A stretch of DNA of 64,000 bases from Haliclystus octoradiatus (GCA_916610825.1 OU744448.1:6682650-6746649); one strand, 5' to 3'. Positions 31,801-43,900 are shown, numbered from the stretch's first letter. Translations and numbers: made by a program. The notes: generated from the letters alone by a model not told the origin.

Positions 31801-33363
31801 TATTAGAAATCACGAAGCATTGACAGCGCCAGAATGATTTACTTTGCAATAATTTGTCTCGGTATGGATTCCAATAAAAACAATAATCCCAAAAATAGCC
31901 AGGCTGCTCTGTCATTTTAGTAAATCTGCCCATAAAGACAATTTATTAATTTTTATTTTTATTGCAATTTATACTATTTAGCTGGCATTTTAAATTATCA
32001 TCAAGACCGCTTGGTATTGGCTAGTTAATAATAATAATAGGGACTAAGATTTATTTCTATAGTTCTATTTTCAATATTGCTTCATAGCGATTTACAATCT
32101 ATAAAGTTTGAAAGCTATAGGTAATAACTGGGTAAATTTTATTTTTTATTTTTTTACTTTTTTTGTATAAAATGTAATAGGATAAGATATATAAGAAATA
32201 AAAAGTAATGAGTATTGTTAAAAATTGATATGTCATTCAACTCTTTCAAATATATAACCAAAGACAACATATGCTTGTTTTAGTATGACTACATACCCAT
32301 TGGATCCTTCACAATTCAATATAACATAAATTCGTCTAGGTTTATCCAATGCATTTGTCTTTTGATCACCATATTCCTAAATATTAAATGATGATGCGGT
32401 ATAAACGGTATCCGGTCATAACGTCCAGTCGGGACATCGTCCATATTCTTTGTTTACAAGAACGTCCAGTCGTGAAAAAATGTTTGTTCTTCATTTCTAG
32501 CTGGATTAATTAATGAATTAAAAAATATATTATTTAATTGATTAGGCCTACTGGAGGTGATTGCATCAAATCGGATATTAATCATAAGAATTGTAACTTG
32601 ACCAAATACGCGCTGGAAGTCGATCGCGTGAAAATTCGAAAGCAAGTCAATGAGACTACAACGCTAAATAGACCAAGATATTACAAATTAACTTGAACAA
32701 AATTTTAATAGAAGAGATTTCACAAGACCTAGTATTAAAAAGAAGGTTTATACATCATTTACTTATTGTAAGTTTGCCAAACTTTAATTGGCCTTTATTG
32801 GTGTTGGAATGAACGCATAAAATTTCGAAAACTGACGAAAACAAAACATTATTGCCTTTGAGAGTTATTGATGTTTTAAAATTAATATTTATATCAATAT
32901 AAACTGCCGTTTTTGATTTATTTAATAACGAAGTGAATGATCTTTATCTGTTATTAAACCTGGACATTTTTGAAACTGGACGTTATGGCATTTGGTAGGA
33001 CGTTCTCGGAAATGGACGACATCACCACTGGACGATACGACTGGTAACCGGTATAAACTATAAAATTACCAGTCTGGTGAAGCTGTGAAAGGCTAGGAAA
33101 GAAGAAGGTTTGTATTATAAGCATGAACATGTGAAATTAATTCATTCAAATTGAGCGCTTAGTGTCTGACAAAATATTTTCAACACTTTCTTCTGAATTT
33201 TTTGTTGAGGTTTGGTCTATAAATCCAAGGATCCCCACTTTTGTCGGACCCTGTGAACACTTTTTATTTTAATAAAATATTTTACAAATTTGACATGTTT
33301 GTGATCATTTTCAAACAAACTCAACATATTTCACCCAAAATTATTTGCACAATGTGTGTTAAC

Positions 33364-33403
<40 letters not shown>

Positions 33404-36400
33404 TTATTCAGGACTTGATAAGTTCACATAGAACTTATTTTCACAGGACTGACTCCTAAAACATTTAAAATTTGATTCTGAGATTTTTTGCACATCAGCC
33501 CATACATCATAAAAATATCAATTTCCTTATAAATTTAATCTAGCATTCATTCTGGATCTGGATTCTAGGATGGCAGGGGTTTTCCTTATATTGGATCCTG
33601 TTCAGAATTTGAGTCAATTAATGTTAAGACAACTACGGTTGAGAAGAAATAATAATCAAATGACTTTTTATGTATATGTAGCGGGTGGAACGAGTCGATG
33701 TATTGATAAATTACCATACCCGTACATGGAGATTCTGAAGTAGATATATTTGATATAATAATAACTGTAGCTGGCCACCAACAGGGAGAGGATGAATGGA
33801 GGTTAATATGACCGTTGATAAACAGAGCCTCTATGAAGGTGGACCAGCCTTGCTAATGTAGATGTTGTCGCCACAAAGGGCAGACGTGAAGAGGGTTAAT
33901 ACATTACAGGCAATGATTACATTACAAGGTATACGTGATTACAAACCGAAGCTTTACAGTTAACAAAGGAAATACATTATGTGTAAGACAGTAGACATAA
34001 AACAATCCACTTACATATACAATAAACATTTTAATAATCTCACCTTCGCTTTTAGGCAGAACTCCCTTCGAACTATCTCATCCCTATTAAATAAACAAGA
34101 TTTCATAAATCAATCTTGAACAACATGAAAATGTTCAAACTAAACACTGTGATTGAATGAAGCAAAATCTTGAATCATGATGCGATTGCTTCAGTAATAA
34201 AGGTTAAAAATATCCAGCAGTCAGCAATATTTCAACTAATAAATGATGTTACAAACTTGTAAGTCATCACAATGGCAGGAAATGACTAACCGCGATCAAG
34301 GACTAGATATCCGAGACTTGTTGGAGCCCTAAAATTTTGTGAAAAATATTTTTCAAACTGTGTCTTTTCGTTAAAAAGTTGTTTGTTGAAAAGTCTATTA
34401 TGCAAACAGATCTTTATCAGATTAACTCAAATAACTGGCATGCCATTTGTGGTACTCTTTATGTGTCTCAATGTCTATAATCATAATGCGAAGAACTTTG
34501 GAAGCATGAGATTAATCAATGGAAAACTTCTGCGACATGAAATGTAAACAGCATCATTTTATCTGATTAACATAATTCAATTTACAGTAGGCCTATATTG
34601 TTTAAACACAATAGCGAATGTATTCCCATAGCCACACAATCAAGCTTTATGCTGTTAGCTGAATGGAAATATGTGAAAAGAACAATAAAGACTTCTATAT
34701 TGATACATTTATCAACTGATGATTACTTTATTATGTTTAAATGGGGCTAAATGCCAAGTTAGGCGAAATTTAAATCTCGCCACTGCGACCTCTTGAGAGC
34801 TACTATTAATAAGATCTAATATCAGTTTTGTTCCAAACGTCTTTTCTGTAATATGGGTGCCATGTGTATGCCAGGAAGCACATCTGTCTTGGGACAACCA
34901 CATATAGCATTATGAAATCATGGAATGTTTTTCTGAACTATGATTGGCTGAGAGCTAATATTAAACGAACAAAAGCTAACAACGACAAAAGCTAACAACG
35001 AACGAAACAAAAACGAACAAAAGCTATACAGATTAGTTTTGGGCTATACAGCTTAATGATGTGGGCCATACAGCTTAATTTTGGGCTACCATGGCAACGT
35101 AAATTCGAAAGAATTGAATACTCATGGCAAAGTGCTCGAAAGAATCGAGTACTTAACGAAATTTATCAGGTTTTGTAAACGTAAACGATTCAATTTCAAG
35201 GATATTTACTATTCCAAATTAAAAATGTATTTCATAAATGCGATATGGAACTTAGTAAGACGGGCTGTATTGCGTTATATTAACACTCAAGGTGCTGTGA
35301 GACACGCGAAAAGCTAAAAATCACTTGCCTAGTGGGTCGTGATTTTGTAACGCTTTTCTTGTGTCTCAATATGCACTGCTCATGTTAACACTTATGTTGC
35401 CGTCCCCGAGTATACTCGTTTTCAAAATGAGCATCACTCAATTGTTCCGGAAACAATTGATAAGGGACTTCCTTTAGCATTCTTTTGTTTTTATTACCCA
35501 ATAGAACTCCAACTTTCAGGCAAACCTTCTTTCACGTTATTCGGTCATCATCTGATGAATTTAGACAAATTGAAATTTTACTTTGAAGCATGATGTAAAC
35601 AAAATGGCGTTGGGAAGAACGAGTTTGGAGTTTTTTATTTAATACTAGTGAAGTGTACCCGCTCCGCTGGGTGAAATTTAAATATAAAAAAATACAGAAC
35701 ATTAATTGCTAGAAGTTAAAAAATAATGCACTTGTACTTCGAATTGTGATTGATATAGTAGATTGACAATTAATTTGCATGTTAACATGAACCATGAAAT
35801 TATCAGTGTTTGACCAAAAACTGATGTATTTATATATTATATATAGAGATTATATTATTCTTCGTAAGATAACAAAATTAAGAAGATAACATAGTTAACC
35901 TAAAAGTACTTTTTCCCAAAATTTCCATCTAAAAATGGCTTTAAAGTGTCCCATAAGCTTAGATTTAACAACACCAAGGATCGTGAACCACACATGTCAA
36001 ATTTTTATTGGTCTGATTCAAAAAAGTTTGACTAAGATTTGAATTTCTTTTCCGAGGCATCACTCAGGCCATGGCCATGCAGTCATTTATAGGCCACTTT
36101 TAAACAAATTGAATATGACTACGCTCATTATACTACTGAAATATTTGAAATATCCTTAAAATATTTATGTTAGTTTATGAATAACCATATAATTGCTGTT
36201 TTTCTCTGAATTGCATAAATAGCTGAATAACATAATCAATAATTTAGTTAAATCAAATCGTTCTTCAAATATCTATTGTGTAAAATGACTCATTTTTATC
36301 TTACTGTATAGGGGCCCCTATATACCTTGGCAATAACGCAAACACGCACTTCATTTTCACAACTTCACGCATAACGCAGTAAAAATTCAATTCTCACGTA

Positions 36401-38963
36401 TTCAGCCAATAACGCTTGATGACGATTTAATTTAGACCATTCGGATTTGAAATATTTTCGAGCTTCAGTGGCGAAATTATTATAGCCGAAAGAAATGTGT
36501 TTTACTGAATTTGAAAAGTGTAAATCGCAAGCATGCAATATAGGTTATTGTCCATGCAAATGGGGTCCAGGGGTGCACCTCCGGGAAATATTTTCAAAAT
36601 GTGATGTCACAATCTGTGAAAACCCCTATGCTATAACTCAAAAGTCCTCAAAAGCTTTTTAAATAGGTTTATATTTAGTATAACGCAGAAACTTTCATTC
36701 ACGTAATAAGGCGAATAAAAATTGCCTTTTCACGAATTCACGCTCAAAATATAGGCCAATACCGCGTCACGAATAAATATGGGGGGGCTGTATAGTATTA
36801 GCGGATAAAGTACATACCGCATTGCACACGCATTTTTATCATCATCATTTATTCTGGGCATTCTCATTGTTGAAAATTTTATACAGTAAATAAATATTTG
36901 AGAATTGATTGACAAAGTCAATTTCTTACATTAAGAATGCTTGAAGGAAAGTTAATAAATACAGGTAATATTTAATATCTCCAGTAAAATGTATAACAGT
37001 CTATTATATAATTGCAGACATCTGTTTTAGGGGTGAGACGATGATGAAATTTACCGTTGTTTGATGCCGACTAGTTTGCCGCCGATCAGTCATAACAATC
37101 AGTCGATTAATCGGATTTTGCCGATTGTTTCCCATCCAAGCAAATGAAAACAAAAGATCAGGAGGCTACACATAGTCGTAGATCATGAGTATATTATGTA
37201 GGTGTCAAGTTGCATGGCGAATGATTCGATTCGAACGTTGGTTTAAAATAGGTTTGAATTACAAAATGATGTAAACAAACCAGAGCGACGAACGTTCTGA
37301 ATTAAAAAACGATGTAGACAAAACAGAGCGGCGAACGTTCTGAATTACAAAACGAAGTAAACAAAACAGAGCGACTGCACTGGGCGATATCAATTTTGAA
37401 TTAAGATATCAAAACATTGAATTAATAAATTTTCGAATAAAAAACATCATTTTGAATTTCATTCTCTATTACATTGTATTTAGTATAATCTACTAAAATT
37501 ACAATCATAAACAAATCATTGGATTCAATCCTAAATGAATGATGAAAGATAAATGCATGAGCGGAAATTGCAAAATTGATAAATAAACAATAGAACTGAA
37601 TGTCAGTCGGGTGTGAAATACGAAGCGTGACGAACATGAGAATGTAATTCGTTCTTTCTGTGGAGCCGCAGGAGAAATCCTACGAAAAAAATACGCTTCG
37701 GACCGTCAATTGAAGAAATATAAATATACGGACACGAAACATGGCCTATGTTGTGACAAATAATTATATGATACCCCACAAAAAGTTTGGTTTTGATACG
37801 TTTACCAGGAGAAGCGTGAATCTCGAATACTGTTAATACAGACAGACATACATTGACGTTTATATAGTAGATATAAAATATAAGGTCAAAAATCAGACAA
37901 TCATGTTTGCTACTCAAAGTTTCACGCCAAGGCGATCATTAGCCAATCTATTCAATGAAATTCATACACTATACCTTCAGGATAAATACAATCGGAGTTT
38001 TTTATCTATAAATAATACTAAACATGTCATTAACAGAATAAAAGTTAAACATCAACTTGTCCATAAATATACTGGCAGTCATTCTGAACATAATTATTGT
38101 CGTCTCTTTATGGAAAAAATGTAATTTAAAGGCGGAAAAGACAGTGCTTCGTTTTGTTATTGTGGTGATTCTTTGTTCGACCTATGAAGACATTGTTTTA
38201 TCATCAGAAATTCATTACAAAACGTATTCTAAAGCTAATTATCCTTCAAGTATATCTTTCCAATGTATGTTTGAGTTGTTTATATGGAAAATTCATTACT
38301 TTCTCAAGATAAAAATGTTTTTGTTCGATGATTTGGTTACCTTCAGGTGTATTTATGATCGCCAGACGATTTTGATGCATGTATGTTTTACAGCTTCTGT
38401 GACCAATATTTCGCAAATATTTATAACATTTAAAATGAGTTTGACCATTTTATTATCTTACGAAGACAGTATGCTAGCAAATAATATCTTAAAAGTTTAT
38501 TTTGTATTTGTTTTTCACCAAAATTGTCATTTTATTTAGTAGAAGCTATAAGTTTCATAGTGTTTCAGTGCCAAGAACAAAACATTCAAAATTTCAAGTT
38601 CAAGCACAATTTTGAAGGGGAATGAATTGCGCTATGCAAAAACGCAACAGTGGCATGTACGGATAGATAAAAAAGTTCTATCCAAATTTTTTGTGCTTCA
38701 AAATCGATATATAGGCCTTCCCTTAGGCATATACACTTTAATTAAGAGCACAGACAAGGACAAGTTACAACTTACAAGACACAAGTAGACTAGGCTACTG
38801 ACTGACTTTGACTCCCTATTTTTGAAAATAATACGATGTGCAATCAATAAATTTTTTACCTGTATTTTGAAGCTAAGTAAGATGATCCCCAGACCAACGC
38901 AATGGATCCAAAAACAGATTTTTTCCAGTTAGTCCGCAGTGTTTTGATGAGCCTTTTTGCCAT
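19899..38963 (-). CDS. AGK: Acylglycerol kinase (AGK/MULK), at least 15 coding exons
   Basis: Mitochondrial lipid kinase making phosphatidic and lysophosphatidic acid. Minus-strand exons: 38963-38860, 34083-34044, 32376-32297, 31568-31493, 30377-30282, 28224-28192, 26672-26578, 26224-26155, 25445-25369, 24067-24004, 23559-23434, 22617-22553, 22341-22301, 21057-21008, 19994-19899 (stop). All phases agree. The start MAKRLIKTLRTNWKKS resembles the AGK N-terminal membrane segment. EKNAAPILHLSGLDVT, TDYEGHAKAIV and VVAGGDGTVME (GGDGT at about 125-129, the catalytic diacylglycerol-kinase motif), then GVLPLGKNNTF, are diagnostic. The end VFCPN matches the AGK C-terminus. Total is about 370 aa against about 420 in vertebrates. 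About 50 residues before the last exon are unaccounted for; a 21-nt exon at 20249-20229 would fit the phase but is weak. Confidence 0.94.
20711..20887. mobile_element. Tc1/pogo-like MITE, full copy
   Basis: The inverted ends are CAGTAAAACCTGTATATAA and TTATAACAGATTTGACTG, flanked by TA on both sides. The inside is two halves of a TGACCACTATAGACAGGTGG repeat. At 177 bp it is non-coding. This is the reference copy for relatives throughout the AGK and GAB introns. Confidence 0.88.
21236..21460 (-). mobile_element. tRNA-derived SINE copy 2
   Basis: The minus strand begins GAGGATTAGCTCAGATGG, a canonical tRNA box A with D-arm, followed by a box-B-like GTGGCTCAATTCC. The body runs to CTGCCATGAAATCTGTTGAA. 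It is better preserved than the copy at 6755-6971. It lies just downstream, in the minus direction, of nothing coding; the nearest AGK exons are at 21008-21057 and 22301-22341. Confidence 0.8.
22806..23188. mobile_element. 383-bp MITE with about 50-bp inverted ends
   Basis: GTTAAATTATGGCATAGTT ... AAGTTGAAGTTATCTAGA at the left is repeated inverted at the right (23140-23188) with few mismatches. The middle consists of inverted TTCATGAAC motifs. It lies between AGK exons at 22553-22617 and 23434-23559. Confidence 0.82.
25004..25139. mobile_element. hAT-type MITE, inverted copy
   Basis: It runs from CAGTGTCCGACAAAAGTAGG to CCTTTTGTCGGACCCTG. The flanks GCTACGAA and GCCACGAC match at 6 of 8. 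It lies between AGK exons at 24004-24067 and 25369-25445. Confidence 0.75.
25930..26115. mobile_element. hAT-type MITE, degraded copy
   Basis: The body words TTCTTCTGAAATTC, TAAATCATGAAATTAAC and GGTCTAGGATTCCAGGATCC match the family. The right end is degraded (TTTTTGTTTGACC). It ends about 40 bp from the donor side of the AGK exon at 26155-26224. Confidence 0.55.
26984..28109. mobile_element. Pogo-like MITE split by a nested insertion
   Basis: It starts TA-CAGTGAAACCCGCTTAAG. A second edge with GTTAAGTGCAAGTCAGATAA lies at 27934 and a terminal-like TTTGCACTTAAACAG at 28091-28105. The middle (27183-27882) is the second copy of the palindromic 0.7-kb element, so the latter inserted into this MITE. 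Confidence 0.55.
27183..27882 (-). mobile_element. About 0.7-kb element with palindromic head, copy 2
   Basis: Reverse-orientation relative of 18012-18727: GAAGGTTTTCTGCGATCTG at the left and GTGGTAACCCTT at the right. The same CGAGTGTCTCCC palindrome lies near 27765-27835. It lies in the AGK intron between exons 26578-26672 and 28192-28224. Confidence 0.75.
28597..29468. mobile_element. About 870-bp non-autonomous hAT-like element
   Basis: The inverted ends are TTGGGGTGGGTCGATTCGG and (complement of right) TAGTGGTGGGTCCGATTTATC. Both are followed by runs of AATCGATTAATCG. The flanks AAAGTATC and AAAGTATG resemble an 8-bp duplication. No transposase was recognised inside. Confidence 0.65.
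30039..30213. mobile_element. Tc1/pogo-like MITE copy
   Basis: From CAGTGAAACCTGCATATAAC to GTTATAACAGGTTTGACAG, with TA at the left. It lies 69 bp from the donor side of the AGK exon 5 (30282-30377). An additional half copy lies at 29936-29985. Confidence 0.8.
31592..31754. mobile_element. Tc1/pogo-like MITE, inverted copy
   Basis: From CAGTCAAACCTGTTGTAGCG to GGCTGTTTCACTG, flanked by TA. Opposite orientation to 20711-20887. It begins 24 bp upstream (transcript sense) of the AGK exon with 5' edge 31568, so it abuts the splice acceptor. Confidence 0.82.
32407..33049. mobile_element. 643-bp hAT-like element beside an AGK splice acceptor
   Basis: Direct repeats GGTATAAAC flank it (32398-32406 and 33050-33058); allowing for ambiguity at the ends this is an 8-9 bp target duplication. 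The ends CGGTATCCGGTCATAACGTCC and (complement) CGGTTACCAGTCGTATCGTCC are inverted, with further inverted GGACGT motifs. No transposase is visible. The AGK exon 3 acceptor AG is at 32378-32377, only about 29 bases from the element edge. Confidence 0.8.
33162..33252. mobile_element. hAT-type MITE, internally deleted copy
   Basis: GTGTCTGACAAAATATTTTC at the left and CCCCACTTTTGTCGGACCCTG at the right, with only the central family words left. A second degraded copy follows at about 33480-33601. Confidence 0.6.
33365..33402. repeat. (TCA)n microsatellite
   Basis: An uninterrupted TCA run; the poly-Ser open frame across it is an artefact. Confidence 0.95.
36310..36790. mobile_element. Small inverted-end element rich in ACGCAT/TTCACG motifs
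   Basis: The left end is AGGGGCCCCTATATACC and the right end AAATATGGGGGGGCT. Inside both ends are inverted AATAACGC/GCGTTATT-type and ATTCACG words. About 480 bp, no coding capacity. The target duplication is unclear. Confidence 0.5.
38600..38745. repeat. Dispersed repeat shared with 63410-63530
   Basis: Common words in order: GCAAAAACGCAACA/GCAAAAACACAATA, then a (T/A)ACGGATAGA motif, CCAAATTT, GATATATA and ATACACTTTAAT. Ends are undefined. Confidence 0.6.
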
Positions 38964-39175
38964 CACGAAAAATCCATTTTCATACAAAAATGCAGCTCTG
39001 TCGTAGCAGCCTCCCTCGTGTATAAAACCTCACTTGCAACAGAAGAACCTTCTACATTAGTCAAACGCCGTTAGCCTGTGTGCATTACGTCAGAACTCCA
39101 TTTCATACAGCGACTCTCAGTTTCATGGAGCGGAACACGGGATAGAGGCTCTTGCCTACTTCTACATAATGCAGG
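38964..39175. promoter_or_regulatory. Presumed AGK upstream region
   Basis: It lies directly 5' of the AGK start codon on the minus strand. A CRE-like TGACGTAA (plus TTACGTCA near 39086) is visible. No TATA box is evident. Assignment is positional only. Confidence 0.35.
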
Positions 39176-40445
39176 GTAGAGACGAATGGTCACCCTATAC
39201 AGTCTCTGACGTCACATCTCCAAAACGAGGTCACTATTAAGATTGAAGTCTTTCTATATCTGGACTTCTGGAGTCAAATCCGAAATAATATTTGAAAGAT
39301 CTTGTCGAACTGTCATGGCGATAAAAACAGTTTTTCTAACAACTGTCACCAACTTTGACTTTATTTACAATCAAATTTTTATTACATATTTTGCAAATTT
39401 AGTAGTGCTACTTTATTGAACCTTGCATCAATATTGTGGATATTAAGTTTTATATGATGTAGGCTACAAGTAATTATTTATTTGGAACAATTTTTCACAT
39501 CCTGGAAGCCAAACTTCATCCTCCTTCCTGTCAAGGCCGTTTTCATACCAGCTCAAACATCAAAGCTATGCCTTATATATGGTGTTATACGTTTGATAAG
39601 TATTCAAGCAATTGTAACAAAATGAACAGTATTTACATTTCATTTTTGTTTTGAAATAAATTGATTCGTGAATCGTGATCCCCACAAAAAAGATGGCGTG
39701 TTTAAGTTTTGACATAAATCAAACAAGTATCAAATTATGAATCAGATATTTTCGAGTAAATATGTTAGTTCAATTTTTCTCACTATCGATTGTTATTGGA
39801 GAGAAGTAACACCGTGTTGTCATAGGCATTGCCTGTTATTTGGTCACCTATGACACCCAAATTAAATTTCTTCCGCTTTCTTTTCAAAAAGTTATGGTAA
39901 AATAATGGCGCCAAAAGGCGCGCTTTCTCGAACTGAAGGCTCACTCATTATTATAGTTCCTTGCAATCATGGATATGATCCTATAAATTACCTGGGTAGT
40001 ATAGTAATAAAGCCGAAAACATTATTTGTAGCAATTAGAGATAATATCTTGCTATAATAGACTTGAAAATAGTCCAATCTGTAGGCATTAATTGTTACGT
40101 CGCTTTCTAAATTCTGTCTTCATAATCAGTCTTACAAATAAGTTAAATAATAAATACGTAGCATCAGTACAGCAAAATATCCCACTTTACAAAACTTAAA
40201 TCCATCGACAACAAAAACAAGTAATCTATTTAATAATTATTCCAAATCAATTGGCGGTATGCTGACAAAATAAAATGAAGGATATTTGTTAAAATTGTGG
40301 ACCGCCATGTCAGTCAGTCAAATAGTTTGATTGAGTTGTGAGTGAATTCGGATTTGATGAGATTCAAAGGAAATACAATCCAAGGGGTAGTCTCGTTTTG
40401 GAGATGTGACGTCAGAGACTGTATGGGGTGACCATTCGTCTCTAC
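39176..40445. mobile_element. 1.27-kb element with about 55-bp inverted ends carrying CRE sites
   Basis: The left end GTAGAGACGAATGGTCACC ... CTGACGTCACATCTCC is repeated inverted at the right (about 40388-40445) with about two mismatches. Each end contains a perfect TGACGTCA palindrome. No transposase-like frame was seen inside. It lies between the AGK promoter and the GAB 3' end. Confidence 0.85.
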
Positions 40446-40932
40446 CGAATCAGGTGACCTTTTTCAAGAGGTTTGATGTGAATCGTAATTATATAATTTA
40501 AAATGCCGAAGAATGTCGAAGATGGGTAATATATGAAAATGATGTAACACACGGGCAAAATGAACAAGAAAGTCTTCAAATATCTATAAAAAATCTTATT
40601 CAACTTAGTATACTTTTAAATTCCAATTACATTGAATTCAGTATTTAAAAATTATAATATATATATATATTTCTATTCAAACCCAGTGAAAAGTGAATTA
40701 AGCATTGTGAGTAAATTTAAAGGCTTTTGCCTCATCTTTGCATCTTATTCTAACACTTATATTGATAAATTTTATGTTGTTTGTTAGAAACACATGCAAA
40801 TAGAAAATAAAGATTTTGTTAAAAAATTGAAAATTAAATATATATATATAAATATATATATTCTAAAATAGCCTAATCTATGTGCAGTGATTTTATTTTT
40901 GAAATTTGTTTATATTGTTCATTTGAACATCA

Positions 40933-40950
40933 TTTATTTTTCATTTTATT
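40933..40950 (-). terminator. Poly(A) signals of the GAB-like gene
   Basis: Two minus-strand AATAAA hexamers (plus TTTATT at 40945-40950 and 40933-40938) lie 15-32 bases past the stop, implying a very short 3' UTR unless later signals are used. Confidence 0.45.
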
Positions 40951-40964
40951 TTTACAATATTATT

Positions 40965-43900
40965 TCACGGTAAAGAATCTTTTCCTTGTTCCTTGATTGC
41001 AAGATTAATGGCTGCTGTTAAATCAAGATCCATAACAGAATAAGGAGTTTCATCATCATTATTTTTGAACGATTTTTTCATATGTTTTTGTGCGGTAGCA
41101 AATTTGACATCAGCATAATGCAGAGGTTTCTTTCGATTGTTCTGAAAAATTAAATAAATTGATAAATTTAAGTCAAATATAACAAAATACTAATAAAAAG
41201 ATGAGCTACAAATAATGTTATCAGTAACATATATAACTATGGACATTGGTATTATGTTGCTCTATAGATTAATATCCGATTTACACATCCATTGTATATC
41301 TTGCAATTACAGTTACAAACTATTTTCATATGAATTGTCTGATTTATGTTTAGATATATTGCGTCAAATATAACAAAATACTAATAAAAAGATGAGCTAC
41401 AAATAATGTTATCAGTAACATATATAACTATGGACATTGGTATTATGTTGCTCTATAGATTAATATCCGATTTACACATCCATTGTATATCTTCCAATTA
41501 CAGTTACAAACTATTTTCATATGAATTGTCTGATTTATGTTTAGATATATTGCGTGTTTTCCCTTCCTGTGATCATAGCCGTGATGTAATTTATGATGCA
41601 ATGTAAACTTGTAAAGTCTGCCAGCTCCTATGTGCCAGCTGACTGCGGGATCGCAGGTCAGCAGTCATTATTATTGTATAAAAACAGAGTTTGAAGTCGT
41701 GTGACAGACTCGCGTTTAGAGTTCGTTGAGAGACCAGTGAAAAGATAATTACTTGAACTTTTACTGTGTCGTTTATGTCTCCCTCACATCGACCATAGTC
41801 TTACATGAATATTGATAAATATTGATACTTCGGTATGATATTGATAAATATAGCATTTGTACGCGGACATTCCCAGAAGCTTGATTCTAACGCAGCGAAA
41901 TACAATGATTCAACATTTCATTTCATTATTATATCAACAGAGCATGGAATTATTTACCAGATGTAATGATTGCACTAGTCCATTTTAACCATATAATATA
42001 AATTAATTAAGCAATATAGACTTTTTAAATACTTAAAATTAATTAAGCTGTAGTCTGTATATACATTAGCATGCGCACAGACCAAAGTTTTTTAATTTTA
42101 GTAAGGTTTTCGTAATATTTTACAGTAAGTTGGGTTGAATTGGGGGAGTGACAAAATCATTGTTTGTCTATTGTTCATCAACCAAACGATAAGCGAGTTC
42201 TCCCAAACTAGAAACAGATCTTGATTGGTTGATAAACAATAGACAAACAATGGTTTTCCAACGTTTCAGTTACCTCACCAATTCATCTTTATTTTAAGGA
42301 TCTAAATCAAGGTCTGAGTCCAAAAAATGATTAAAAATAGGATCCAAAATAAATAAAGTCCTCCCATCCCACTTAACTCATATTATTTGCTAACAAATTT
42401 GTTTCACTTGCAGTATTGTGTCTATTGCTTTTAAACGTCGGCATTTGTTTCTTCAGTACTGTTTCTTTAGTACGGATAAATATTTCAAGGGTCCAGATTG
42501 ATCCAGACCAAAAAAATGAAGATCCAGCCAGATCTGGATTCAGGACACCTTTGCAAAGCATACAGAGAGTTACTACGTCACAGCTGGCGGTTGCAAATTT
42601 GATTTTTATTTACATTATTGACAAAGGGATCTACTATATGCTACAGTACCTAAGACTTTCAACATGAGCAAAATATAAATGGGCATAACTTTACATAAAT
42701 ATACCTGTGGACTCGTAGGTGTTGATGTTGGTGAAGGTGGCTCTTGCTTTTCAACGATGTCTGATATTAAACTAACAGGAGAATCATTTTCAATTGGTGT
42801 TGATGGTGTTGAATGTATATTTTCATTATTATCCATGAAGACTTCTTGATTATTAGGATCATTGAATTCACCATAGTCATTAGAATATGTATGTCGATTA
42901 CCCTTAGATTGGATAACAGGAGGGATTGGTGGTGTGTCAGACCCGCTGCCTCCGCTTGTTGGTTTTCGCCGACGATTAACAGCTGGAGCAGCAGCACTTT
43001 TAGGTTTAACAGAACGGTTGACTTGAGGTGGCGGGGTGTTGCTATCACAATAAGATGAAATCGAGCCAGAGGAGATTGCTGCAATTAGAAATAAAGTTAT
43101 GGTAAACATATGGGTACAAATATTATACAGTGAAACCTGTATATAATGGCCAGCTAAGAGAGGTAGATAAATTGACCACTATAGACAGGTGGCCACTGTA
43201 TAGAGGTGACCATTATAACAGGTTTGACTGTAATAAAGTTAAAGGTCTGGTATTGAAACATTATTCTCATTCGTCATGTGATGGTATATGGACAATTGCC
43301 ATGATACATATATGTATGTATACAGTGAAACCAGCTATTAGATAAAAATATGACCACTAATATGCATGTGGTCTTTATATACAGGGTTGATTCAATAGAA
43401 AAATTTTGGACATTACAAGAGTGACCCTTATAAACAGGTCTGACAAGTAGGCACTGTAAAGAGGTGATGGTCATAAGAGGTGTGATTGTAAGTTCTTATA
43501 ACAGGATATAGAATCTTCAGATATTGTAGAAGCATTCAAGCATGGTTATATTGTTTATTTTATTTCTCTCATTTAAGCTGTAATCCATTGCAGAAAGCTG
43601 GTTATTGGTTTTTGAAGGATGTGGCACTGTAACATATTTATGAAAGATGGTATTATTCTGGATGATGATATATCTGAATTATAATAATTTGTAGCAGATG
43701 GAAAAGTCGGTTGAAAGTTTTGAAAAATTGAATGATCATAGAAAGTAAATTTTTTTACTGGACCCTTGCATATAAGCACCGTATACAAGGCAGGATACCC
43801 CTCAGCTAATCCCACTTAAAATTTCTAGAAAACCATCTATGTGGGTAAACATCTCCATGCCTTTACTACTATACTTTGAATGCAGCTTTCAAGTCAAAGA

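Larger units (their letters stand above)
34084..38859. other. AGK intron 1, 4.8 kb without a recognised gene
   Basis: The gap between AGK coding exons 1 and 2 holds repeats only: an element with GGGGCCCC/GGGGGGG ends at 36310-36790, a SINE- or MITE-like head piece at 35287-35375, and a stretch at 38600-38745 that recurs at 63410-63530. The 160-aa hydrophobic frame at 38057-38539 resembles nothing I know and is probably spurious. Confidence 0.5.

Noticed and set aside
38057..38539. 160-aa hydrophobic open frame on the plus strand in AGK intron 1
   Set aside because: AT-rich DNA readily gives such frames. No family resemblance, splice structure or neighbouring exon supports it.
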